Of a DNA stretch of 64,000 bases, positions 36,249 through 46,670 are shown piece after piece (position 1 is the stretch's first letter; every line of letters begins with the position of its first letter). This stretch comes from Bolinopsis microptera (taxonomy: Eukaryota; Ctenophora; Tentaculata; Lobata; Bolinopsidae), in contig NC_087076.1 in assembly GCF_026151205.1 (NCBI RefSeq), positions 5,632,902 to 5,696,901 of the forward strand, given 5' to 3'. The notes beneath the pieces were generated by a model that was given only the letters and a program-made list of their open reading frames with translations, was not told the DNA's origin and did no database searches. The translations under genes and the position numbers were made by a program.

Positions 36249-37236
36249 ATGGCCGCTCCAGTAAACATGATACTTGGATTTATGTTCTTATTAGCTTCAG
36301 CATCAAGTACTAACAACTCGCCCAGAAATAACATCATAGTAAGTTAGATATCAAACTTATTATGGTTTCTTTACTAGTAGTTCCAAATATAAAAGCGAGT
36401 TCTTCGTTAAATAGCTAATATCTCGTTTTCTTGTCACTACCTTGGTCACTAACAAGTTCTTCAAATCTAACCATGAATTGCCTCTAAAACCTTGTTTAAT
36501 CCTAGTCAAATTTCAGGACGAAGACGATGTGGCTGACCTCAAGGATTTACTCCACTCATCGATGCAGAGCATAATTTTACTAAACGACCTCGTTACTAAG
36601 CTCACGGAAAAAGTTTCTGATCTGACCATCTCATTTGCTGATACCAAAGCCGATATGCGAAACCTGAAGACCACAGTTGAGGAAGAGAGGGCGAACCTGA
36701 AGACCTCCGTTGAGGAAAAGATGACCAACCTGATGACCTCAGTCGAGGAAGATATGGCTGACTCGAAGACTTCAGCTGAGGAAAAGATGGCGAACCTGAA
36801 GACAACAGTTGATAGTGAAATGGCGAACCTGAAGACCTCAGTTGAGGAAGATATGGCGGACCTAAAAGCTAGCCCTAGGGAGGTGATGATAGTGAGTGGG
36901 GAGGAAGAAGCAGGTGAGGCTGGATGTGCTAGAGTATGTTCTGGAACCACTGGTCGAGGCACCACCACTTGGATTGATTATGGTTCTACCAGAGTCAAGT
37001 TGAGTGTGGACATCAGCGACTGCGGGTTTGTCAAGGTACCAACTGTCACCATCTCGGTTGAGGGAACTGGTTATCAGTTATATAAAGCTATCGGTCTTGC
37101 TGCAGTCCACGACACAACCACAACATCTTTTAGTATCGTTGTAGGTGGACCATCATCAATCTATTATCCAGTTGGAGGAAGGGCTGCGTCCTGGCGTTGG
37201 AATGTAGAATGGATATCGGTTGGATACATCTGCTAA
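36249..37236 (+). CDS. Secreted hendecad coiled-coil protein with C-terminal H-type-lectin-like domain
   Basis: Two exons inferred: 36249-36338 (signal peptide MILGFMFLLASAS inside; donor GTAAGTTAG) and 36517-37236 (acceptor after AAATTTCAG), joined in phase 0 to give 269 residues. A plain start at 36442 gives a less plausible N-terminus without a signal. After an acidic start come seven 11-residue repeats of the type MANLKTSVEE (33-bp DNA repeats), predicting a right-handed coiled coil that would oligomerise the protein. The C-terminal about 100 residues (from GCARVCSGTTG to WNVEWISVGYIC) are beta-rich, with FVKVPTVTISVEG and a terminal W-x-V-x-W motif. This recalls H-type lectins, which assemble through a coiled coil. 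The lectin assignment is inference; the secretion and coiled coil are clear. Confidence 0.6.
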
Positions 37237-38597
37237 TTCAAACTGATAAGAACAAACTAGACTTCTTCTGGTGGGACTGTTTGATTATTGACTTGGCGAA
37301 TATTCTGATAAAAAGGGTTTTTGATCGTGTTTCTTTCTTGCATGATATAATCTATGGGGCCATGACCTATCTTCTTTTATATATAATACTATAACTATTG
37401 CTGGATAAAAGTAATTACTGGCCAAGTCGTCACGTTTAATTCCTTGTAATCGCCCTCATCGTTTTAAGAATATCATGTTTTTATTTAACGGTTGATAATT
37501 TGTTGATATTTTAGCTAGGAGAAAGCACAACACACTTTTAGAGCCGATGTTAAGCATTTAAAGTGAATTCTACTGGAAGTTTATTCATACGAATAAGTTT
37601 AACTGGCGATGGTTCCAGCGCTAATCAATTAAATTCTGTTAGTCATCTAGTTAAAGTGGTTTTATTGTGTTATCCGTTATTGTACAAGTTTGAAGATTTG
37701 CAATCCGATGACTTGATCAGAAAAAGTGAAGTGAAGAGTATGTTAAGAGAGTGGTAAGTGGTAGTACCAGTGGTTAAAAGAGTTGAAGGATAGATTGAAA
37801 ACTATATCCTGAATAGAAGAGACGGATAATATCTGCATCTACCTGGCTTATAACTTCTAATGTGTAGATTTGTGGAGTTCTCGACAGCCCCAACTGCACA
37901 GTTACTGGCTGAAAACAAAACCATAAAATTACATACATGGAACTGAAACTGGAAATCAATCTAACCTTCGAAATTTGTAAATTTATTTCTGAATTTGGGT
38001 CCACTAACTTAGGAAAGTGCAAGGTTTCCAAACAAATTAGATGTAAACTCACGTAAACACCGCGGTAGTTGCTAAAAGAACGTGTTCTTAGTAACACATG
38101 TGAGGTGGTAAGAGTGGGAGGGGTAATAGTCTCGGTCACACGACACCCTGACCCTATCTCCTGGTTCCACGACAGTTCCTGGCATTACCGTTCCGTGGTC
38201 CACGTGCTGACCAGGACATGGCTGGGCTGGATAATTATAATTTCAATGAAATATAACTTTTGTTTTTGAATTTCCAACTAATTTCATCCTGCCGCCAACA
38301 ACAGAACGACATCAACCCAAACAAACATAACTTATAACAAGAGTTTGACGTTAATTTTATATTTCTATAGTGTCTATTCCCGTTTCCAATATCCATTTAA
38401 ATTCTATACGACACACTGAAAGTAAATTCTATCCAGGTTGATCCGACCCGACACATCGTGTAGTTTCCCGGGCAGTCTCCAATTCCATAATCTAAAGAAC
38501 CGTGACTAAGTAAGTGTAAACTGGTTAGCAGAATATACATTGTAAAACATCCCATTGATTAATATTTCACTTGTTTTAGATAAAATATCCTTCATAA
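37237..38597. other. Unannotated interval
   Basis: Several frames of 60-120 codons on both strands, none with recognisable protein character. About 38100-38220 is GC-richer and could be an exon fragment, but no splice context supports it. Confidence 0.45.
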
Positions 38598-38621
38598 TTG
38601 CTTTATGTTTTACCATATTGG

Positions 38622-39667
38622 TTCTTTCTTAGTTGTGCATATGTTAATTGGTTCCTAAACTTTCTTAGTTGTGCATATGGTAATTGGTTCCTAAACTTTC
38701 TTAGTTGTGCATATGTTAATTGGTTCCTAAACTTTCTTAGTTGTGCATATGTTAATTGGTTCCTAAACTTTCTTAGTTGTGCATATTTTAATTGGTTCCT
38801 AAACTTTCTTAGTCGTGCATATGTTAATTGGTTCCTAAACTTTCTTAGTTGTGCATATGTTAATTGGTTCCTAAACTTTCTTAGTTGTGCATATGTTAAT
38901 TTGTTCCTAAACTTTCTTAGTTGTGCATATGTTAATTGGTTCCTAAACTTTCTTAGTTGTGCGTATGTTAATTGGTTCCTAAACTTTCTTAGTTGTGCAT
39001 ATGTTAATTGGTTCCTAAACTGTCTTAGTTGTGCATATGTTAATTGGTTCCTAAACTTTTTTAGTTGTGCATATGTTAATTGGTTCCTAAACTTTCTTAG
39101 TTGTGCATATGTTAATTGGTTCCTAAACTTTCTTAGTTGTGCATATGTTAATTGGTTCCTAAACTTTCTTAGTTGTGCATATGTTAATTGGTTCCTAAAC
39201 TTTCTTAGTTGTGCATATGTTAATTGGTTCCTAAACTTTCTTAGTTTTGCATATGTTAATTGGTTCCTAAACTTTCTTAGTTGTGCATATGTTAATTGGT
39301 TCCTAAACTTTCTTAGTTGTGCATATGTTAATTGGTTCCTAAACTGTCTTAGTTGTGCATATGTTAATTGGTTCCTAAACTTTCTTAGTTGTGCATATGT
39401 TAATTGGTTCCTAAACTTTCTTAGTTGTGCATATGTTAATTTGTTCCTAAACTTTCTTAGTTGTGCATATGTTAATTGGTTCCTAAACTGTCTTAGTTGT
39501 GCATATGTTAATTGGTTCCTAAACTTTCTTAGTTGTGCATATGTTAATTGGTTCCTAAACTGTCTTAGTTGTGCATATGTTAATTGGTTCCTAAACTTTC
39601 TTAGTTGTGCATATGTTAATTGGTTCCTAAACTTTCTTAATTGTGCATATGTTAATTAGTTCCTAAA
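38622..39667 (+). repeat. 36-bp minisatellite, about 29 copies
   Basis: Unit TTCCTAAACTTTCTTAGTTG + TGCATATGTTAATTGG. Because the unit is 12 codons long, one frame stays open for 353 codons (NWFLNFLSCAYV repeated). There is no start context, no conserved flanking coding sequence, and substitutions occur at all codon positions, so I treat it as non-coding DNA. Confidence 0.93.
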
Positions 39668-39725
39668 TGTCAAAAATATCAAATAACGGAGTAGTTCGCT
39701 GTTTATTAGTCTCATGATTGAAATA

Positions 39726-39935
39726 CTGATATCTGGATATTATCCGGTTGGAAGAGACAAGGACAAGTGAAACAAGGAAGTTAGGAGTAAGGGCAAATTT
39801 TCGGCGTCAACGCCATCTTCAGGCTCAAATTATTTGTTATATAGTAGTGTTGAAAGTATTAAAACAGTATTAATACTTTCAACACTACTATATAACACAA
39901 AACTATATAACAACCGGATAATATCCAGATATCAG
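39726..39935. repeat. Nested inverted repeats (MITE-like fold-back)
   Basis: Outer arms 39726-39749 and 39912-39935 are 24-bp exact complements. Inner arms 39836-39861 and 39871-39896 are 26-bp exact complements with a 9-bp loop. ATGTCAAAAATA occurs both just left (39666) and just right (39937) and may mark the ends of an inserted element. Confidence 0.85.
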
Positions 39936-40532
39936 AATGTCAAAAATACTTTAACTTCCCACGATAGCTTGCACGTTAATCAATAATCATCTCTTAATGA
40001 CGTATATGGTGGTCAGATCGCTGAGTCCCCGAGTATATGAATAAGGAATAGTAGTAGCTAGTAACCATGGTAACTAATAAGGAATAGGACGATCCCTTAT
40101 AAGTTGGAAAAAGGTAAGTTTCTAGAAAGTAAAACGGATTTTTCTGCTTTTGAAAGATTTTAAAGATATGGATTCGACAATATTTGCCATTTTTGATTGC
40201 CTACAAATTGTTAAATCCTTTTCAATAAATAAAAATCAAAATATGCAGCGATTTTGTGCATTTCAATCCCAAAGAAAAAGGTATAGTGACAGAACCAATC
40301 ACAAAACAATATAAAATGAAATAAGAGTTCAATCCACCAAGTCTCTGCGTATTCCTGTTGAATTTCACCACAAATGTCATATTGCAAATTCCTTTCCTCA
40401 AAAATGGCTCCCCCACCCCCACCCAAAGTGAAAGCGTATCTTTGTAATCTGTAAAGCATACCAAAACCAAATGGATCAAATGTGAATGGATGCATAGATC
40501 AAATGAGATCGCAGAGGACTCATCCCACTTAA

Positions 40533-43500
40533 TTAAACATCAGATATGTCTTTGGTGCGTTTACCCGGAGTCTGTTTACTTTCTTCGGCAATACCCTGGA
40601 AGTTTTTACATGCCCTTCGAGCCATCTCCATATTATTCGGTTTATTTGAAGGGCCTGGGAGCTCCTCTGCTGTGATGCAACCAGCATTTGGTACTTTTTC
40701 ATCATTATCTACTTTTTTTAAGTTAAGCGATGTAAGTGTTGCCCAAGATTTTCCAGATCGTGACACACTTTTCACACTAGCAGAGACTTTTGTTGTCAAG
40801 GTGTTGTCGTACAGCAGGGGGTTTATCACTGAATTGATTGGCAGCACCAAAATTGAAAACAGAGCATACCATGGGCTGGCGTCTATAACACCAATAGTGT
40901 GCAGAGCACACGTACCAATAAAAGGTATCCAACAGCAAAAGTCAGTGAAGATGATGATTGCTACTTTGCGGTTCATTTTCCGGTTTCTGTGCCTGACCAT
41001 AGTGTTTGATTTGTTCTTTGTAAGACTTTTGGAAGATCTGGTTGATGTCACAGCAATAACAATGTATGACAGTGATATCACCATGAAGCAAACGCAGTTG
41101 ATCATCAATATAGCCCAAACATACCGTTTTTGCGGATCATCAGCTCCAACGAAGTATTTAAAAAGGCAGACACCGTCGTTGCCATAGAAACCGGCTTCTG
41201 TATGAGTAAGTCCACCATAATTCGACGTAAACATACTGTTCATTAGATCGATTATCACTTTCCAAGAAAGATCCCGATCTTTCATTCTCCCATAGTAAGC
41301 CTTAAGCACACTTTTGTGTTTATTTTTGTCAGGAAAGCCAGCAAAAAGCGGAATATTAGTGCTGTATGATAAGCCATTCACAAAGTAGTCACCCAAGGAA
41401 GGGTGGAGCGGGATCATTGCTATTGCAAAAGATGCAATAATAACTGTGAGGATGATGACAATGTTTTTGAGCACGCCAATCTTTGACAAGTGACCACCCA
41501 ATTTCATTGCATTCTTGATTCCGTACATTCTAGCAATGCTCAGTATAGTCATCGAGAAGAGAGAGAACTGGGAACCAACAGTGCTGACAACACCTAGCAC
41601 CGAGCAAGATGTGCTTGTCAACCAGGCCTTTTGAGTTTGGCAATACTGGTCACCCTTGACATGATCAACAACAGAAATTGTTAGCAGGTATCCTCCGACT
41701 AGGAAATCCCCCAGGCTTATAAGCATGATGAGGAGTTTATTGAGCAATGACATAGCTGTAGAACACTTTTTAAAGGCAGTTATGCTTTGAATCAAAACTA
41801 CACAGTTTAGAATGACTGCCAAGATTCCAATCGCCCATGAAACCCCCTTAAGAATTTTATCTTCGATAATGTTTTTGCCACAGCGTTCATTACACTCATC
41901 AGAAAGGTCCATGCAGTCAAATACTCCATCACACTGCTGCGTCATTGCGATCAGGCTAGCTTTACTATCTTTACATCGAAAATGATTCGTGCACAATATT
42001 TCATCACTTCCATCTCCACAGTCATCAACTAGGTCACAGACTTTGTCAAAGGTCACACAACGATTGTTTTCACATACGAATATATCACTGCTGTACGATT
42101 CTTCAGTGTTTATCAAAAATGTCAGTTGATCATTATCGACTACCGTATAAACTCGATCGGGAAACTGTCCCGGACAGGAATCATGTCGAACTGGCTTTAC
42201 CAGTGGACATTTGGCATCATTACTGCATTTCCCTTCACAACTCATGTAAATGTACAGTTCTCCATGCAAATATTCGCAGTTGAATATACTTTTGGGCAGA
42301 AATAACTTTTTTCTTTCCGTCAACCCAAAAACATTCCCCTTTGGATAGTTAAAATTCCTTGGATTACATTTTGAGGCGAGCTTTTCCAATGTCGTTAGTC
42401 CTTTAAGACAATAAGATATTTGGACGGTATCTGTTGATGACATCGTAGCATGCATTCCATGAACATCAGGCTTGTCTCGCGATAGTTTGCATACAGCATT
42501 TTCATTTCCACATGTATCTACTCCGTCACAGAATTCATCCATTCCGATGAACTTTTTGTCTCCATGTAAGCAGATGTAGTCATCTGTACAAGATTTTATA
42601 TCGCTATGGGTCACAAAACGAACAGTTTCGCCCATTCCACAAGTTGGCCATTCGTTCAGTTCGTCTTCCCCATCTTTACAATCTTTTACGCCATCTTTTA
42701 ACCAGGCAAGTGGTATTTTCAAATCTTTGTCACCAACTCGTCGACGACAAGTATCCTCAGTGAGTAGCGAGCAGATGATGTTTTCTTCATCACTTTCATC
42801 ATAACAGTCTGAAGTATTGTCACACATTTTATGTTTGTGTATATTGCTACATGTGGATGAAAGATCAACGCACACATTTTCTATTCCATCACTACATAGG
42901 CTCATATCTTTTATTCCATGACACAACATCTGTTCCGAAACGGTCGCCTGATATCCATTGACTCTGCAAGATAAACCAACTTTGGAGGGGTCGGAACAGT
43001 TTGTTTGATCTAGATAGTCTTCACAATATGGACTGTATGTTTGATTTAACCAGAAAGCTTTGTCAATAGCTGCTTGTGTATACTTGAAGGGGCTGCATCT
43101 GGTGTAGTTCAGAATAGGGACTGGGAGTGGGGATTCATCTTCCAGCCCGATGACATCCGAAATCGAGTATGGTTTGAGAAAGTGATTGCAACTATGAATG
43201 GTAAGATTAGTTTCAAATATTTCCCTAAATGCGCCAAAAGTTGTCATATTCTTTGTCAATGAAGCGGTATTCTGATGATCCTCCAGTCCCACCAGATTAG
43301 GAGGACAATAGTGATCTCCGCAGTTTATTCCATAGCGGTATCCATTGCATTCTAATTCATCCTCACAGTATTCTATGTCACAATATCCATCACATATTTT
43401 TGATCGAGTTAAATTTGTCCCACTGTATTGCGTGCAGTTAGCTTCGTCCAAGTCAGTGTTAACACACTCGCTCTCCTTGTTGCACGAGTAAGAAATGTCA

Positions 43501-44969
43501 GCCTTGTATCCACTGGTGAATATTCCATTCTTCTCTTGGCAGATATAGTACCCGCAAAAGAAGTTGTCATCGGACTTCAGCTCTTCGTTGTGTCCTGCAC
43601 CACATGTTTGATAGAACTTAGGATCATTTTCACACAACTCACTAAACTTACTCCATCCAGGCAAAGCTGCTTCGATACTGTAAAACGTCTCAGACTCCAG
43701 ACATTGGAAGTATTTATTTCCATTGTAGTCTGTGCAGATGTTTTTCAAGAAGCTGTTGTGTTGTGAAATCTTACAGGTATCTGGAAAGTTCGTGTGCATT
43801 CAAATAAATTAAGGTGTCAAAAGAAACGATTTAAAAGTTTTTTAAAATATTTTTAATCGAATTTTTGTGGAATATAGATACCTTTATTTAGCCTTAAAGG
43901 TCGAAATTTGAATATGCTTCAATGCCTACCTTTGTTTGAAAAGCAAGTCAGGAATACGTCTTGATGATGATTGCAAACAGATGCGTTCAGGGTTTTATAA
44001 GCACATTCTCTGAACGTTTCGTTATCTTCGTCACAAACCACTTCAGACAACATTGTTTCGTAATGTTTTTGTACGTTCCAATTTTGACCTATTGTCCAGT
44101 TTTCAGCTCCTCTGTATCCCATTTCTTGACAAATCAGATTAGCTGATTTGTCATTGAAGTTCTGTCCGCAAACTACTCCAGCCTGAGTGTTGAAACATTA
44201 ACCTGGTAACCTGGTAACCTGGTAACCCGGTAACCAGGTAACCAGGTAACCAAGTTACCAGGCAGACTAGCTGATTTGTCATTGACGTTCTGTCCACAAA
44301 CTACTCCTGACTGAGTTGAAAAAATAAAATATCAGCTGTTATCAATAAATTACTGTTTGAAGTGCTTATATTAGGTTCGGGCGTTGACGAATTCAAAATT
44401 TAATTTTACAATACAGCTATTTTTATAATAGTCCCTTTTAATGGGAAAATTTTCAGATTATCCTTCACCGTTGGTTGGCAAACATATATTTCAGGCAATG
44501 TTAAACTTGTGAAGTACATTTTAGTATTGGTGGAAATTATTAGATCTATAGTCATTCAGCAACTTACCTTGGAGTATCCAGCTCGGTTTGCAACAAGAAG
44601 ACCGGCATTTTGTCCTAATCTTATATTTTTATTGTGCTTATCTATTAAGCTGAATAGAAATCCCCCTGATTGAAGATTTTCCATTATTGTTGAAAATAAT
44701 GTACTGAACGTTTAAACGTCAAAAAATCTAACTATCTTATTAAATACTGATTATAACTCACAATCAAGGGATTATATGGAATTTCGATTAATTTGAAGAA
44801 ACGGTTGAGTTTATTTATTTTAGACAAAATATAGCAAAGGTGCTTTAAATTAATGCAATACAAAATAAAAACAAAATTACCTCCGTTTGTCATGTAACTT
44901 CTATTTGTAAGAATATGCATGCACTTTCCATAGTATTTTATCATCATCCCTTTGTATTTTCGTAATCTA
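40533..44969 (-). CDS. Multi-exon GPCR with SRCR and LDL-receptor class A ectodomain (GRL101/LGR-like)
   Basis: Exons inferred on the minus strand, all phase-compatible: an open stretch ending at 44881 (donor GTAATT), 44665-44568 (donor GTAAGTTG), 44182-43930 (donor GTAGGC) and 43780-40533 (terminal). The two middle exons form an SRCR domain (RLGQNAGLLV ... GVVCGQNFNDKSANLICQEM ... DVFLTC). The long last exon encodes a Cys-rich ectodomain with several LDLa modules; the best are CDLVDDCGDGSDEIL and CDGVFDCMDLSDEC. Seven membrane helices follow: TM3 ends SIARMYGI, TM6 carries FCCWIP, and TM7 has NPLLY, a variant NPxxY. A Ser/Lys-rich cytosolic tail ends the protein. This is a rhodopsin-class receptor related to LDLa-GPCRs such as the snail GRL101; the ligand is unknown. 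The true 5' end is not identified, and no signal peptide is visible before the retroelement boundary at 44970. Confidence 0.85.
44193..44262. repeat. 8-bp tandem repeat CCWGGTAA inside a GPCR intron
   Basis: About eight copies. The left copies read CCTGGTAA and the right copies CCAGGTAA, so the array switches variant in the middle and is nearly palindromic. It lies between the functional SRCR exon and a duplicated piece of the same exon. Confidence 0.9.
44263..44316 (-). repeat. Duplicated 5' edge of the SRCR exon
   Basis: On the minus strand, TTCAACTCAG followed by a block matching the first about 45 bp of the SRCR exon at 44182 (GGAGTAGTTTGTGGACAGAA versus GGAGTAGTTTGCGGACAGAA). It includes its own splice acceptor. 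The copy ends at the 8-bp repeat. Which acceptor is used cannot be told. Confidence 0.8.
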
Positions 44970-45895
44970 TGTAGGAACCTCCCGTGGGAGTAACTACTAA
45001 CTAGTCACTAGGTCTACGCAATTTATAGGGCTCCATCCTATAAGAACCAGTATAGGATCTAACTACGCCTGGTATATAGTACTGACTACAAGTCTTAATA
45101 ACTTGCGGTCTAACTACTAGTAGCTAGAGCGCTCTAATGATGACTAGCTTGAGGGTCTTCGGGATCGATAGTCTCCACCAGTATGGTGTTACTCTAATTC
45201 GCCAAGAACTTGTATCCTCCTTAGGATGAGTGGGAGGGGTGGACAGTTGAAGAGCTGGTTCTCTAATCTGCATATCGCCACCGCAGCTTAAAGAGTCGAC
45301 TTCCCTCAACAAGTCCGGAGATGAGTCTGATCGCTGGCCGGAGATGAGTCTGATCATCTTCAGTCGCACGGAGGCAGAATCAGGGCGTCATCTTAGGGAT
45401 AAGGGCAGGAACAGAGTAGAAGTGAAGGGATCCAGAGGGTCAGTGTCGGAACGATCGGAGGCCGAGTGACCAACTCGAAGTTGGAATAATGGAACTGAGT
45501 AGAAGTGGGGAGAAGTCCAGGTCGTCATCTCGAATAGTCTCCCAGGTTCTGTTAATTTACCGTTTAGACTCAGAGGTCCGCTAATTAATTGGTCGTATCA
45601 GCTCGGTTTGTCTCGTCCTGTCCCGGTGCACTGAAATATGAGATTTCGCCGTCAGGACACCGGTTCGGGGGCTCCGTGATTGGTTGCTATTCGTACGGTT
45701 GCTACGGTGATTGGCGCGCTCCACAGTTTGATGGGAGCCTCATTACTGCAACTCTTAATGAGTTTTCATTCGCTCCTAGGCAGGTGTCCCGTCCGGTCCA
45801 TCACGGTATGAACTAGGTATGAAGTGTAAGTGTCAACTCCCAGTGCTCAGTTATTAACTGAGCGACAAAAAGAATAGGGGGCCGAGGTTCTTACA
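44970..45895 (-). repeat. 3' LTR of the giant element (926 bp)
   Basis: Plus strand begins TGTAGGAACCTC and ends GAGGTTCTTACA, an imperfect 12-bp terminal inverted repeat with TG...CA ends. The first 353 bp equal 63648-64000 with no difference seen by eye. A short direct repeat, CCGGAGATGAGTCTGATC, lies near 45315-45355. Confidence 0.93.
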
Positions 45896-45915
45896 CGTCC
45901 CTTTCTTCCAAACTG
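45896..45915 (-). promoter_or_regulatory. Polypurine tract of the giant element
   Basis: Sense (minus) reads GGAAGAAAGGGACG directly before the LTR start TGTAAGAACC. This purine run at the LTR edge fixes the LTR boundary. Confidence 0.8.
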
Positions 45916-46670
45916 GCGTCCCGCCATGAGTCTATCTGCTTTTTTGGAATCGGGGAGTTGACATGGAGAATGGAGGTTGACATCAAGGGTTGCTTGGGAG
46001 AGAGATCCACGATGGTTAGGAGTTGTTGGCCCGGTTAACCTTGGTCGATACATTAATACACTTCTAAAAACGTGGTTTCGCCGCAATAATTTAAGTTAAC
46101 CCGGTTGTAAATAGTTAAAATAAAACTTGTTTTTTTTTTTCTTTACAACAAACATTTCGCCAATTATCTTTTACTTTAGTTCGTAAATAGTTTTCGGCAT
46201 TAGGCCAATGGTTATTGATGAATGGAGCTGTGCGGTGTTAAGTGTATGACTTTGAATGACTAACAATATCGCCAACATTTGTTAGAAAAGAAAAGTTACA
46301 ACTGCAAGTACTAAGGCACGGTTTGTGAAAAGCTTCTTCTTCCTCATTTATTCAAGCCGAGGGTTGCGACTGGGTGATCGCAGGTAGAGGGTTCCCATGA
46401 TTGGGAGACCATAACCTGCTTTCTTCGGGCGGACCAGCACTCGCCCACTCGGCAGAACCGAGATTTTAGTGAGTTTGTGAGTGAGTGTGACCTAAGGTTC
46501 GACGGTAAAGGAGAGAGGCAGAGAAGGGAAAAGAGGGAATTGGTTTTATCATGGAACGCCTATGACCAGGTCGTATCCAGACATCTACTCAGAGGTTTGG
46601 AAATACCACCATTTTAAAGAAAACTACCTCCTATTTATAAAAGTCACACTACTATACTCACGCGCCGCCA
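45916..46670 (-). other. 3' untranslated region of env in the giant element
   Basis: About 750 bp between the env stop and the polypurine tract; no ORF was recognised. It includes a T-run near 46129-46140 (A-run in sense). Confidence 0.7.

Noticed and set aside
38598-39659. A 353-residue repeat protein gene
   Set aside because: Pure 36-bp tandem DNA with variation at every codon position and no supporting splice or start context.
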